The notes beneath the pieces were generated by a model that had not been told where the DNA came from, did no database searches, and was given only the letters and a program-made list of their open reading frames with translations. Below are positions 1 through 8,880 of a stretch of DNA of 63,305 nt, one piece after another (position 1 is the first letter of the stretch; every line of letters starts with the position of its first letter). A program made the translations under genes and the position numbers. The stretch is taken from assembly GCF_002891435.1 (NCBI RefSeq), contig NZ_POUC01000006.1:1-63305 (forward strand). The letters run 5' to 3'. The stretch is from Streptomyces cahuitamycinicus. Lineage in GTDB: Bacteria > Actinomycetota > Actinomycetes > Streptomycetales > Streptomycetaceae.

Positions 1-229
1 GGGCAGGGGAGGCGGCGAGGGCGGCGGGGCCGAACACCCCCTGTTCCATGAGCATGTGCACCAGGGCCGTGGCGGCGCTTCGCGCGGTGGCCGCGGTGTA
101 CGGTGCCGACGCGCTGTACCGCTGCGAAGGCAGGGCGCCGAGAGGGCCCACGCCCGTGACGGCAGGGCCACCCGGCGCCCCCTCGCTCTTCCTGGCCGTT
201 CCCGGCGTACTCGGGCGAAAAACGCTCAT
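1..229 (-). CDS. partial CDS, N-terminus of unknown protein
   Basis: An open frame on the minus strand starts at ATG 229 and runs off the left edge, giving at least 76 residues. A very good ribosome site (GAGGAGG) lies six bases before the ATG. The visible protein begins MSVFRPSTPGTARK, is rich in Ala, Gly and Pro at first, and then has a likely helix (ATALVHMLMEQGVFGPAALA). It lies 49 bp downstream of the ammonia-lyase-like gene in the same direction, so the two probably share a transcript. I do not recognise the family from this fragment. Confidence 0.6.
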   Translation of the reverse strand, partial: MSVFRPSTPGTARKSEGAPGGPAVTGVGPLGALPSQRYSASAPYTAATARSAATALVHMLMEQGVFGPAALAASPA

Positions 230-278
230 TGCCAGCCTCCTCGTGGAACGGCGGGACGTGCGCGCGGCGAGCCCCGGG

Positions 279-1949
279 TCAGCGTGGTGCGATGCCGGTG
301 TAGCGGCCGACGTCAGCGAGGATCTCGCCCCGCTGCAACGCCGTGGAGATCAGTTCGATGTCGCCGGCCAGGGCGCGGTCGACGCCCACCAACGGCACCA
401 GCGACCGCACGGCGTCGTAGGCCGCCTGGGCCGCTGGGGCCAGTCGGCCGAAACGCCGGGCGACATCGACTGCCTGAGCGGTGGCGAGGAACTGGGCTGC
501 GAGGACCCGGTAGTTGTTCCGCATGATCCTGCGCGCGCCCCGGGCGGCGACCATGCCGGGGACCCCGAGGTCGTGGCAGCCGCCGGTCGGCATGTCCCGC
601 GCACCGACGGGTGAACAGGAACGGTTCTCCGCCACCAGGGCGGCCACGGTGCGCCGCACGCCGGAGAATCCGTGGTGCGACACGGGATCGGCCACCACGA
701 GGTTCTCGGGCAGGCTCCCGTCCGGGCCACCGGACAGCAGGTCCTGGAACTGCTGCTCGACCAACGGACCCAGCTGGGCGAGGGAGAGTTTGACGCGCTC
801 CATGGCCGCTGCCACCGGCCGGCCCGGGCAGGCCGCTGTGTGGAAGACCTCAGTCCCCTCCACGAACAGGGGGCCGGAGCCTGCGGAGTTGAGTTCGGCC
901 TCCAGGGTGCGCACCGCGTCGTACAGTGCCTGCCGCGCGGCGCCGAGCACCTGGGGCACCTCGGCAAGGATGTGCCCTGGCACGGGCCGCGCCGCTTTTC
1001 GAGCGGACGGTACGAACTCTCCGCGCAGCAACTCCCGCAGGGCGGTGACCGTGTCCGCCGTGCCTCGGTGCGTGCTTGCTCTTTCTGGGCCCGTGGTCAG
1101 GAGCACAGCGGTCGGTGCGTCCAGCGCCCCGGCCAGCAGGGCCGTGGCGATCTCCGCCTGCCGTACCTGGTCGAGCGCACGGCGGACGACAAGGCAGCCG
1201 AGGCCGGTCATGCCCGCCGCGCCGCTGGTGAGCGCATGTCCCTCCCTGTAGGAGAGGGGCAGCGGCGAGATACCCAGTCCGGCAAGGATCCCCGCTGTGG
1301 CTGTGCGCCGTCCTTCCCACAGCACCTCGCCCTCGCCGAGCAGCGTGCTCGCGACATGGGCCAGCGGTGTCCGGTCGCCTTCCGGCCCCAGGGACCCGAT
1401 CTCGGGAATGGCCGGTGTGACGCCCGCGTTCAACTGGCGCACGAGGTGCTCAAGGACCTCGGGGCGTACGCCCGAGTGTCCCTTGGCCAGACCGTTGAGC
1501 AGCGTGGCGACCATGGCGCGGGCCTCGTCCTGGGCGAACACCCGTCCCACACCGGTGCATTGACTGCGAATAAGGTTCGCCTGCAGCTCGGACTGTCCGC
1601 CGGGCTCGATGCCGGCGCGCCGTGTGCCGTGGCCGGCCACGGTGACTCCGTCGACGGGTACACCACGGCGCACGAGCTCCTCGAGGACCCCTCTGTTCCT
1701 GTGCACCCTGGCCAGGGCACTGCCCGCGAGCCGGACTTGAGCGCCGTCCTCGGCGATCCGCAGGAGAGCGTCGATGGTCAGCGTCGTGCCGTCCATGACT
1801 ACGGGGCGGTCTTCGACGCTGTACGCGGTCACGCCCCTCGCTCCGGAGGCGGGAGCACCTTGGCATGTCGGCTTGTCGTAGGCGCTCCGGGGCCTCGCTG
1901 CTCCATGGTGCCCCTCCCGCGTCGTCCGTCCGATCAAGTCGTCACTCAT
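279..1949 (-). CDS. MIO ammonia-lyase/aminomutase homologue without catalytic residues (pseudoenzyme)
   Basis: Clear homologue of histidine/phenylalanine ammonia-lyases: LQANLIRSQCTGVG, NGLAKGHSGVRPEVLEHL and PLAHVASTLLGEG align along the whole fold. The active site is gone. The Ala-Ser-Gly that cyclises to the MIO cofactor (GSVGASGDLAPLAH in true enzymes) reads GSLGPEGDRTPLAH, so Pro189-Glu190-Gly191 replaces it. The catalytic Tyr of the YG motif is Asp100, the NGT Asn is Ser, the YSxRC segment reads HILAE, and the GGNFH segment reads TAACP. Enediyne clusters can carry MIO tyrosine aminomutases (SgcC4 in C-1027), so this may descend from one. It is uninterrupted at family length, so it is probably made and kept for a non-catalytic or new role. 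Start ATG 1949 gives 556 aa. GTG 1832, with GGAG/GAGGGG before it, would give 517 aa, nearer family length. Confidence 0.85.
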   Translation of the reverse strand: MSDDLIGRTTREGHHGAARPRSAYDKPTCQGAPASGARGVTAYSVEDRPVVMDGTTLTIDALLRIAEDGAQVRLAGSALARVHRNRGVLEELVRRGVPVDGVTVAGHGTRRAGIEPGGQSELQANLIRSQCTGVGRVFAQDEARAMVATLLNGLAKGHSGVRPEVLEHLVRQLNAGVTPAIPEIGSLGPEGDRTPLAHVASTLLGEGEVLWEGRRTATAGILAGLGISPLPLSYREGHALTSGAAGMTGLGCLVVRRALDQVRQAEIATALLAGALDAPTAVLLTTGPERASTHRGTADTVTALRELLRGEFVPSARKAARPVPGHILAEVPQVLGAARQALYDAVRTLEAELNSAGSGPLFVEGTEVFHTAACPGRPVAAAMERVKLSLAQLGPLVEQQFQDLLSGGPDGSLPENLVVADPVSHHGFSGVRRTVAALVAENRSCSPVGARDMPTGGCHDLGVPGMVAARGARRIMRNNYRVLAAQFLATAQAVDVARRFGRLAPAAQAAYDAVRSLVPLVGVDRALAGDIELISTALQRGEILADVGRYTGIAPR

Positions 1950-2049
1950 GGTTGAGCGCCGGGTGTTGCGCGACCAACTCTGAGGGTGCGGTCCTGCCTG
2001 CGTACACGCATGACCGCAGAGCGCTCCCCCGGAACGGCTCGGTCTCGAG

Positions 2050-2077
2050 TTGCCAAAGTGTGGCAACTGTTTGCCAA
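2050..2077. promoter_or_regulatory. putative operator, three TTGCCA/TGGCAA half-sites
   Basis: Half-sites TTGCCA (2050-2055), TGGCAA (2061-2066) and TTGCCA (2071-2076) sit about one helical turn apart, between the divergent ammonia-lyase-like gene and the small secreted peptide gene. The same half-sites form a perfect dyad at 32864-32882 beside the HTH-TPR regulator gene. This suggests a shared operator, but it is inferred from sequence only. Confidence 0.5.
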
Positions 2078-2161
2078 GGTGGTGAGGGGGTCACTAGTTT
2101 TCCGCTCCATCGACGACGCCCCACCCCACAGGGGCGGGCCCTGCCCCTTGAAGGAGAACTC

Positions 2162-2305
2162 ATGCGAACCGTCCTGCGCGCCGCGTGTACGTCCGCCGTA
2201 CTCGGCATATTCGCCCTCGTCACCACCACTACCGCTTTGGCGTCGGATATCGACTGGCCTGCCGTTCCCACGTCCGCCGTCGCCTCGGACATCGACTGGC
2301 CCTGA
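2162..2305 (+). CDS. small secreted peptide with duplicated ASDIDWP
   Basis: A 47-residue ORF with a strong ribosome site (AAGGAGA, five bases before ATG). The N-terminus MRTVLRAACTSAVLGIFALV, followed by a Thr-rich stretch ending ALA, is a typical Sec signal peptide. Cleavage after ALA would release a 20-residue peptide that begins SDIDWPAVP and ends SDIDWP; the segment ASDIDWP occurs twice. It stands first in a plus-strand set with the ABM-like protein and flavin oxidase, downstream of the TTGCCA/TGGCAA sites. It could be a signalling peptide or a modified-peptide precursor. I recognise no family. Confidence 0.7.
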   Translation: MRTVLRAACTSAVLGIFALVTTTTALASDIDWPAVPTSAVASDIDWP

Positions 2306-2455
2306 CGTGCCAAGTGCTCCTGCACCGAAAGCGCACGCTGGAACACGTCGCTGGACCGGACGAAGGCGACGATGGGCGGTGTCCGGAGTGAACCAGGGGC
2401 TGCGGCTCCACCTGCACGCTGTGTGACCGTGTATCACCGATTTTCTGGAGTCATT

Positions 2456-2758
2456 GTGGGCAACGCGTTCGTCGTTCGTTATGAAATGCAGCCGGAGGCC
2501 GCGGAGCGGAACCAGGAACTGGTGGCCGACGTCTTCGCCGAGCTGGCACGGACGAAGCCGGAAGGCATCAGCTACGCCTCGTTCCGGCTGGCCGACGGCG
2601 TGACCTTTGTACACGTCGGAGTCATGGACAACGACAGCAACCCGCTGGCGGAGTCGGCCGCGTTCCAGGAGTTCCAGAAGGGCTTCGGTGACCGGGCCGC
2701 CGGGCCGCCGGTGGCGAACGGAGCGGTGCTGGTGGGCTCCTACGGGTTCGATTCGTGA
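2456..2758 (+). CDS. small ABM-like (antibiotic biosynthesis monooxygenase) protein
   Basis: A 100-residue protein starting at GTG 2456, with GGAG five bases before it. An upstream in-frame ATG at 2372 has no good ribosome site. The pattern VGNAFVVRYEMQPEAAERNQ, then ELVADVFAELARTKPEGISYASF, then a strand TFVHVGVMDN, fits the dimeric alpha+beta barrel (ABM/EthD) fold. Members act as cofactor-free oxygenases or as cyclisation helpers in polyketide pathways. The stop codon overlaps the next start (GTGA), so it is translationally coupled to the flavin oxidase. Substrate unknown. Confidence 0.7.
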   Translation: MGNAFVVRYEMQPEAAERNQELVADVFAELARTKPEGISYASFRLADGVTFVHVGVMDNDSNPLAESAAFQEFQKGFGDRAAGPPVANGAVLVGSYGFDS

Positions 2759-4032
2759 TCGGATCCCATGTCGGCCCTCGCGCGACACTGCTCGTTCCCG
2801 GCGGCAGCGCCGTGCGGATTCCCAGCCTGAGGGGAGTCCTCAGTACGCGAGACGCTGACCTCGACGCCGTGGCACGTGACTTCGGAAACCGCGTCCACCA
2901 CCGCCCTCTCGCCGTGCTGCGTCCTGCCGACCCCGCGGACGTCGCGGCTGTCGTGCGGTTTGGCCGCGACTGCGGCCTTGCCGTGGTGCCGCGCGGCGCG
3001 GGCCATTCGGTCGACGGGCAGGCCCAGGCAAAGGACGGGATCGTAGTCGACCTGTCCTCCCTCGCGGCTGTCCACGAGCTGGGACCTGACTGGATCCGTG
3101 TGGAGGCCGGTGCGCGGTGGAGCGCGGTGGTCGCAGCGACTCTGCCCTGCGGCCTGGCCCCACCAGTGCTGCCGGATTACCTCGAACTGTCCGTCGGGGG
3201 CACGCTGTCCGTCGGCGGACTCGGCGGCGCCAGCCACCAGTACGGCTGCGTTGCCGACAACGTGCTGGAACTCGAGGTCGTCACCCCGGAGGGAACGCTG
3301 CTCACCTGCTCGCCCACCCGGAATGCCGAGCTCTTCGACGCGGTGCGTGCAAGCCAGGGACAACACGGCATCATGACCGGTGTCACCCTCGCACTGACCG
3401 AGGCTCGGAGCACGGCCCGTCGCTATCTGCTCGGCTACCGCGACCTCGGCGCGTTTCTCGCGGACCAGCAGCGGCTGACCGAGGACCGGCGCTTCGACCA
3501 TGTGGCGGGCCAGGCGCGGCACGAGGGGCCGGGCTGGCTCTTCGTCCTGGAGGCGATGAAGGCCTTTGTCCCGCCGAACGAGCCCGATGACCGGGACCTC
3601 CTCGATCACCTCGCCTACCAGCGCGGTACCGAGGTGATCGAGACCACTGGATATGAGGCCTTCCTCCAGCGCCTCGCGCCGTTCGAAGCGAGCATGCGGG
3701 CCCTCGGTTCCTGGCAGCGTCATCCCCACCCGCGGTGCAATGTCCTGCTGCCGGGACGTCATGCCGAGGTGATCATCTCCGAAACGCTCGACAATCTCCC
3801 CCCCGAGGACCTCGGTGTCGGCGGCAGCGTCCTCATCTATCCGGTACCCACCGCGTGTCTGGCCGCCCCGCGCATGCCGAAGGCGCACGACGCCACCACC
3901 GTCCTGTTCGGCGTGCAGCGCACGGCGCCGCCTGGGGACCGCGCTGCCCTCGACCACATGCGGCGGTCCAACGCGGCCTTGCGCATGAGGGCACAAAGGG
4001 CCGGCGGCGCGAGCTACAGCCCCCCCCGTTGA
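2755..4032 (+). CDS. FAD-linked oxidase, cytokinin-dehydrogenase/BBE-like, shortened C-terminus
   Basis: FAD-binding PCMH-type oxidase of 425 aa. The motif RGAGHSVDGQAQAKDGIVV resembles the covalent-FAD site of cytokinin dehydrogenase-like enzymes, with the His of GHS as the flavin attachment residue. LSVGGTLSVGGLGGASHQYG and VVTPEGTLLTCS are typical of the FAD domain. The substrate domain follows, but the protein stops at SYSPPR without the usual F/DPxxxLTPGQ tail. The stop comes just after a run of eight C (4020-4027), where a length change would shift the frame. The start overlaps the previous stop by 4 bp. Probable role: oxidation of an amine or alcohol in the cluster product. Confidence 0.85.
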   Translation: MIGSHVGPRATLLVPGGSAVRIPSLRGVLSTRDADLDAVARDFGNRVHHRPLAVLRPADPADVAAVVRFGRDCGLAVVPRGAGHSVDGQAQAKDGIVVDLSSLAAVHELGPDWIRVEAGARWSAVVAATLPCGLAPPVLPDYLELSVGGTLSVGGLGGASHQYGCVADNVLELEVVTPEGTLLTCSPTRNAELFDAVRASQGQHGIMTGVTLALTEARSTARRYLLGYRDLGAFLADQQRLTEDRRFDHVAGQARHEGPGWLFVLEAMKAFVPPNEPDDRDLLDHLAYQRGTEVIETTGYEAFLQRLAPFEASMRALGSWQRHPHPRCNVLLPGRHAEVIISETLDNLPPEDLGVGGSVLIYPVPTACLAAPRMPKAHDATTVLFGVQRTAPPGDRAALDHMRRSNAALRMRAQRAGGASYSPPR

Positions 4033-4236
4033 CCGTAGTGAAACGGGTCGATGAAAGGACGCAGAAACAGCGCAGGCAGAGTGGTCCACTGAAGTTTTCC
4101 GCAGCACACGCCGAATCGACGCTGGGCGGAAAACATACGGCGAAATGAGCATTCTGGGAGAATTCTGGTCGGCCGTGGCGCGCTATTCTCAAAATTCGTA
4201 GGAATCGTTCCGTACCGATTTCGGAGGGTCCCGTAA

Positions 4237-5565
4237 ATGGGTGGATATATCGGCGATCACGCCGTGGTTCTGGGCGGAAGCATCGCGGGCTCGCTCGCCG
4301 CGCGCATGCTCGCCGACGCCTATCGCGAAGTAACGGTGATCGACCGGGACGAACTCACCGGCGCGAGTGGTCCGCGACGCGCCATTCCCCAGGGGCACCA
4401 CATCCACGCCCTGCTGGCCCGCGGTCAGCAGATCCTCGACGAACTCTTCCCGGGCTTCACCGAGGAGCTCGTCTCCATCGGTGTGCCCGTCGGGGACTTC
4501 GGGACCAGCTTGAGCTGGTACTTCGGCGGACGGATGATCGAAAAGGCGGAGACCGGACTGACCTGTGTGGCGGCCGGCCGGCCGCTCCTCGAGGAACGGC
4601 TCCGGCGCAGGATCCACAATCTGGCCAACGTCACCACGCGGGAGCGGACCGACGTTGTAGGACTGGTGGCATCCCCCGACCGGAGCCGGGTGACCGGAGT
4701 GCGGGTGCAGCCGCGCGCCGAGGACACTGCCGATGAGGTGCTCGCGGCAGATCTGGTGATCGACACCACTGGGCGGGGCTCGCGGACGCCGAGGTGGTTG
4801 CTGGAACTGGGTTACCCCGAAGTCGTCGAAGAACGCGTCAAGATGGACCTGACCTACACAACCTGCGACTTCCGCGGCCCGCTGCACTTCGACCCCATCG
4901 GCGACGACATCGCCCTCATCCCGGTCGCCACGCCGGCGATGCCGCGCGGCGCGATATTCGCGCGCCTGCCCGACCGCTACGCGGTATCGCTCACCGGAGT
5001 ACTCGGCGACCGTCCGCCGACCGACCACGAAGGCTTTCTCGCCTACGTCGAGTCCCTGCCCGTCCCGGAGATACACAAAGCGGTTCGCGACGCCGAACCG
5101 CTCGGGCCTGCGATGTCGTTCCACTTCCCCGCCAGCATCCGCCGTCGATACGAGCGGCAGTCCCGCCACCCGGAAGGGCTGCTGGTGATGGGCGACGCGG
5201 CCTGCGTCTTCAACCCCGTATACGGCCAGGGCATGACCGTCGCCGCGATCGAGTCCCTCGTCCTGCGCCGGCACCTGGAACAGGGGGCGCCACGGCCGCA
5301 CGCCTTCTTCCGCGACCTTGCCAAGGTCATCGACGCACCATGGGAAATGTCGGCCGGGGCCGATCTCGGTTTCCCCGGAGTCGAGGGGAATCGGACGCTG
5401 AAGGTACGGGTCGGTAACGCCTACATACCGCGCCTGCAGGCTGCAGCCGCCCACGACGGCAAGCTGTCGGCCGCTTTCCTGCGGACGGCCGGCCTTGTCG
5501 ATCCGCCGCAGGCGCTGATGCGTCCGGGCGTGGTCTCCCGCGTGCTGCGGGGCGCTTCCCGCTGA
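4237..5565 (+). CDS. FAD-dependent monooxygenase, LasC/MonCI epoxidase-like
   Basis: 442 aa with an N-terminal Rossmann dinucleotide fold (AVVLGGSIAGSLAARMLADA), then VIDRDEL and PRRAIPQGHHIHALLARGQQ, a pattern seen in bacterial polyketide epoxidases such as MonCI and LasC. A second FAD motif (GLLVMGDAACVFNPVYGQGM) contains the GD that binds the ribityl chain. No transmembrane segment is evident. The ribosome site GGAGGG precedes ATG 4237. It lies 80 bp before the aminotransferase gene, probably on the same transcript. Likely an epoxidase or hydroxylase; substrate unknown. Confidence 0.85.
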   Translation: MGGYIGDHAVVLGGSIAGSLAARMLADAYREVTVIDRDELTGASGPRRAIPQGHHIHALLARGQQILDELFPGFTEELVSIGVPVGDFGTSLSWYFGGRMIEKAETGLTCVAAGRPLLEERLRRRIHNLANVTTRERTDVVGLVASPDRSRVTGVRVQPRAEDTADEVLAADLVIDTTGRGSRTPRWLLELGYPEVVEERVKMDLTYTTCDFRGPLHFDPIGDDIALIPVATPAMPRGAIFARLPDRYAVSLTGVLGDRPPTDHEGFLAYVESLPVPEIHKAVRDAEPLGPAMSFHFPASIRRRYERQSRHPEGLLVMGDAACVFNPVYGQGMTVAAIESLVLRRHLEQGAPRPHAFFRDLAKVIDAPWEMSAGADLGFPGVEGNRTLKVRVGNAYIPRLQAAAAHDGKLSAAFLRTAGLVDPPQALMRPGVVSRVLRGASR

Positions 5566-5644
5566 CCCACAGGCCGCACGTGAGGCGGCTCGGAGAAGAC
5601 TTCCGCGCCATCGCCGGCGCAACCCGAGGAATCCGGAAAGGCTG

Positions 5645-6970
5645 ATGGAGATGACAGCGCCGACGGCGGAATCTGCAGCCCAGAGTCAGGCCGACTTGCT
5701 GTCGGTCGATGCAGACTTCCTGTGGCACCCCTGGTCACCGAGCCGGGTCAGTGCCGAGACCACGGTCGTGGTGGCCGGAGACGGCTGCGAGGTCCAGGAC
5801 GTCGACGGCCGTCGCTTCCTCGACGCCAAGTCGTCCGGTCTCAACGCCACACTGGGCTACGGATGCCGCCCCGTGATCGACGCGATCAGCGCACAGCTCC
5901 GGCAACTGATGACCTATGACATGGGGGAGGGCTCCAATGTGCCCGCCATCAGGCTCGCGGAGCGGATCGCCGGGCTGACCGGACCGCATCTGACACGTAC
6001 GTTCTTCTGCAACAGCGGATCCGAGGCGCTGGAGACGGGCATCCGGATCGCACGTTTCTACCAGGCGGTGCTCGGGTTTCCGGAGCGAACGGTCGTGGTG
6101 TCGCTCGACAACGCGTACCACGGTTCGACGATGGCGGCCGCGGCGTGCTCGGCCACCTCGTCGCCGGTCGCGGACGACGTGGCTCCGAGCGGGTTCGTGA
6201 CCGTGCGCAGGCCGGGCCGTGCCGGTGCCGAGTCGATAGAAGGCCCGGAAGGCATCGAGGACCTGCGGGAGTTCCTGTCGGCGAACGGGACCCGCACCGC
6301 GGCCGTACTCGTCGAGCCGGTCCAAGGGCGGGGCGGTTACGTCATGCCCGATGCCTGTCTCCGAGAGATACGGGAGATGTGCGACCAGCAAGGGATACTG
6401 CTGATCCTCGACGAGGTGATGACGGGGTTCGGCAGGACCGGTCGCATGTTCGCCTACGAGCATGCCGGGGTGCAGCCCGACATCCTGGCCACCAGCAAGG
6501 GCCTGTCGGCCGGTTACATGTCGCTCGCGGCGGTCACCACCACCACGCGTGTGTTCGATGTCTTCGACCGGAACAAGGACAAGGCCGGATTCGTCCACGG
6601 GCACACACATTCCGGCCATGCCGCCGCGTGCGCGGCGGGTCTGGCGGTGATCGACTTCATCGAAACGCAGGGAGTGCTCTCGAACGTCCGGGCACGTGGC
6701 GAGCAGCTGCTGGATGCGTTGGAGCCAGTGCGTTCGATGCCGGGTGTGCGTGATCTGCGCGGCCGTGGCCTGCTGGTCGCCGTCGAGCTGGACAGAGCGC
6801 GGCGCGCGGCGCGGGTGAAGGACCACATGCGGGGCAGCGGCATCCTGGTGCGGCGCACCGGACGCAGCATCGTCCTCGCTCCGCCGCTGATCATCACCGC
6901 CTCGCAGACCGACCGGATCGCGCAAGCGCTGGTGGCGGCCGCCAGCGCGGCCGCATCGGAAGCGCCGTGA
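5645..6970 (+). CDS. PLP-dependent aminotransferase, class III
   Basis: 441 aa of the omega-transaminase/acetylornithine aminotransferase family (fold type I). Visible features are the PLP phosphate loop FFCNSGSEALETGIRIAR, the Asp motif LLILDEVMTGFGRTGRM, and the Schiff-base lysine in ILATSKGLSAGYM. HGHTHSGH follows, as in the family. The acceptor is not predictable. In this setting it could install an amine on a sugar- or amino-acid-derived unit, or supply a beta-amino acid. It follows the flavin monooxygenase in the same direction. Confidence 0.9.
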   Translation: MEMTAPTAESAAQSQADLLSVDADFLWHPWSPSRVSAETTVVVAGDGCEVQDVDGRRFLDAKSSGLNATLGYGCRPVIDAISAQLRQLMTYDMGEGSNVPAIRLAERIAGLTGPHLTRTFFCNSGSEALETGIRIARFYQAVLGFPERTVVVSLDNAYHGSTMAAAACSATSSPVADDVAPSGFVTVRRPGRAGAESIEGPEGIEDLREFLSANGTRTAAVLVEPVQGRGGYVMPDACLREIREMCDQQGILLILDEVMTGFGRTGRMFAYEHAGVQPDILATSKGLSAGYMSLAAVTTTTRVFDVFDRNKDKAGFVHGHTHSGHAAACAAGLAVIDFIETQGVLSNVRARGEQLLDALEPVRSMPGVRDLRGRGLLVAVELDRARRAARVKDHMRGSGILVRRTGRSIVLAPPLIITASQTDRIAQALVAAASAAASEAP

Positions 6971-7112
6971 CGGCGGGTGGCCGAATCGAGGCCGGCACGG
7001 GTCCAACCGCCGTGCACGTGCGGGTCATTCGAGAATAATCGGGGCGCCGGCAACGGCACGTCGCTGATCGCTGTTCGGCCCGCAGAGCTCCCGAGAGCAA
7101 GGAGAACGAGTA

Positions 7113-7406
7113 ATGCCCGACGGATCCAAGACCACTCAAGACATCGACACGACCTTTACAGGGCCGGTCACCCAGGAACCCAACAGCGGCTGGACCTGCG
7201 TGATCATGCCGGGCTCCGGCGAGTTCTTCGGCACCAGGAGGCCCGTCAAGATCGGCGGTACGGTCGATGGACACCCCTTCCAGGCGACCATGCTCCCGGT
7301 GGGCGACGGAACCCACATGGTTCCCTTGAAGGCGGCCCTGCGCAAAGTCCTCGGCAAGGACCGCGGCGAAGCGGTAACCGTGCACATCAACAAGCGCTTC
7401 CTCTGA
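7113..7406 (+). CDS. DUF1905 domain protein
   Basis: 97-residue protein starting at ATG 7113 with AAGGAG nearby. It matches the small beta-rich DUF1905 fold (FTGPVTQEPNSGWTCVIMPG, GTVDGHPFQATMLPVGDGTH, VPLKAALRKVLGK). Function unknown. It is the last plus-strand gene of the first block, 140 bp after the aminotransferase. Confidence 0.8.
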   Translation: MPDGSKTTQDIDTTFTGPVTQEPNSGWTCVIMPGSGEFFGTRRPVKIGGTVDGHPFQATMLPVGDGTHMVPLKAALRKVLGKDRGEAVTVHINKRFL

Positions 7407-7694
7407 CCGCCCGGGCCTGGTTGGCGGCTGCATGGCTCCAGCCCGAGGGTCCGCCGAGCTCGCGGCACGGCCCGGGCCCGAGATCCCGGCCTGCTGGTCC
7501 GGCTCCCGCCTCTGCCAGCGGGCGGCGCCCTCGGGGCCTGTTCGCATGTGTTCCACCTCGTCCGTCTGTGCGTCGGTGATGGTGCGCGGCAGGCCGGGAC
7601 GCGGTTCGTTCCGTGAACCGTCGAGCCGGCCGGCCGCTCGCCTTCGGACGACGCCGACGGCAGCGCTCTGCCGTCACCCAGCCACCTGGCCGGC

Positions 7695-8516
7695 CTACGG
7701 GGCCGGGCACACCTGGCGCACCACATCGGCGAACTCCTTGGGCCGCTGGAGGAAGCCGCCGTGGTCGCCGGGGAACTCGACCACCGGGACGCCGAGCAGA
7801 TCCGCCAGCGCCGTGGAGGTGAGACAGGTGTCCAGACCGCCCGAGTCGGCGCCGACACCTACCACGACACGGGCCGGACCGGCCTTCAGCGCGGCGATGT
7901 CCGGAAGGTAGCGGGTGGTACCCCGCAGTTCATGGCCGAAGAACCGGGCGCTGTCGGCCAGCGCCTGCTCCGGCGACTCGCCCGGCGGCGGAGCGGGTGC
8001 CCCCGCGTCCCCGTTGTCGAGTCCGGATGCGGTCATGAACTTTCGCCACGCCGCCTCCAGCCCCTCGCGGTGGAACGTCTCGACAATGTCGTCGACGCCG
8101 ACTCGCCGGTCGGCGGCGTCCGGGAGCAGCTCGAGCAGGGGCGGCTCGTGCGCGACAAGGGTGCGTACCCGGCCCGGGTGCCGTGCGATGAGCGCGAGGC
8201 CGGTCACCGCTCCGCCGCTGCTGCCGAACACGTCGGCGGACTCGGCCCCCAGTGCGTCCAACAGACAGACGACGTCGTCCGCCCGCATTTCGGGCGTGGA
8301 GTTCTGCCCGGGGTCGTCGAGGACGCTGTGGGAGATGCCCCGTGGATCGTGGGTGACGACGGTGCGCTCACCGGCGAGCGCGGCGGCCAGCGGCGCGAAG
8401 GCCGCGGCGGCCATCGGCGCTCCCATGACCAGCAGCAGGGGCCCTGAGCCGCGGACCTCGTAGTACAGGCGTGCGCCCGGGACGTCGACGGTTCGTGTGG
8501 TGTGGGGGGTGATCAT
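7695..8516 (-). CDS. alpha/beta hydrolase
   Basis: 273 aa. The alpha/beta hydrolase fold starts with LYYEVRGSGPLLLVMGAP. The nucleophile elbow is DVFGSSGGAVTGLALIARHP, with Ser in GSSGG, and the C-terminal His is in FPGDHGGFLQRP. There is no signal peptide. It is divergent from the epoxide hydrolase across a 364-bp gap that must hold both promoters; I see no clear operator there. Role could be ester or thioester hydrolysis. Confidence 0.88.
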   Translation of the reverse strand: MITPHTTRTVDVPGARLYYEVRGSGPLLLVMGAPMAAAAFAPLAAALAGERTVVTHDPRGISHSVLDDPGQNSTPEMRADDVVCLLDALGAESADVFGSSGGAVTGLALIARHPGRVRTLVAHEPPLLELLPDAADRRVGVDDIVETFHREGLEAAWRKFMTASGLDNGDAGAPAPPPGESPEQALADSARFFGHELRGTTRYLPDIAALKAGPARVVVGVGADSGGLDTCLTSTALADLLGVPVVEFPGDHGGFLQRPKEFADVVRQVCPAP

Positions 8517-8880
8517 GACAGAGAGCCTTTCTCCGGAGTGCCGGTCACTGTCGCGGTGACCGGAAGGGTGGACTCCGGCGGACCCGAGTACTCATCGGTC
8601 CCGGCTCTGCCGCGCCGGGCATCCGGCCTCGATCAGGAAAGCTCATGCCCGCGCCGGACAGGTCCATGCCCTGTGTCCCCCAGCGGGCATGGGCATCGCT
8701 GTTTCCCGAATCCACGGAGACAGTATTTTCTCTTGAATTGCTCTCTCTGCTACGGGTGCCTCCAGAATCTCCTCGCCGCATGTCGTCGCCGCTTAGCATG
8801 AGTTGAACCATGCGCCTGTGGAAAAGCGTGAGCGCAACAGTTCCGAAAATCGGACCGAGGCAGCGCATTAGGAGCGATGG

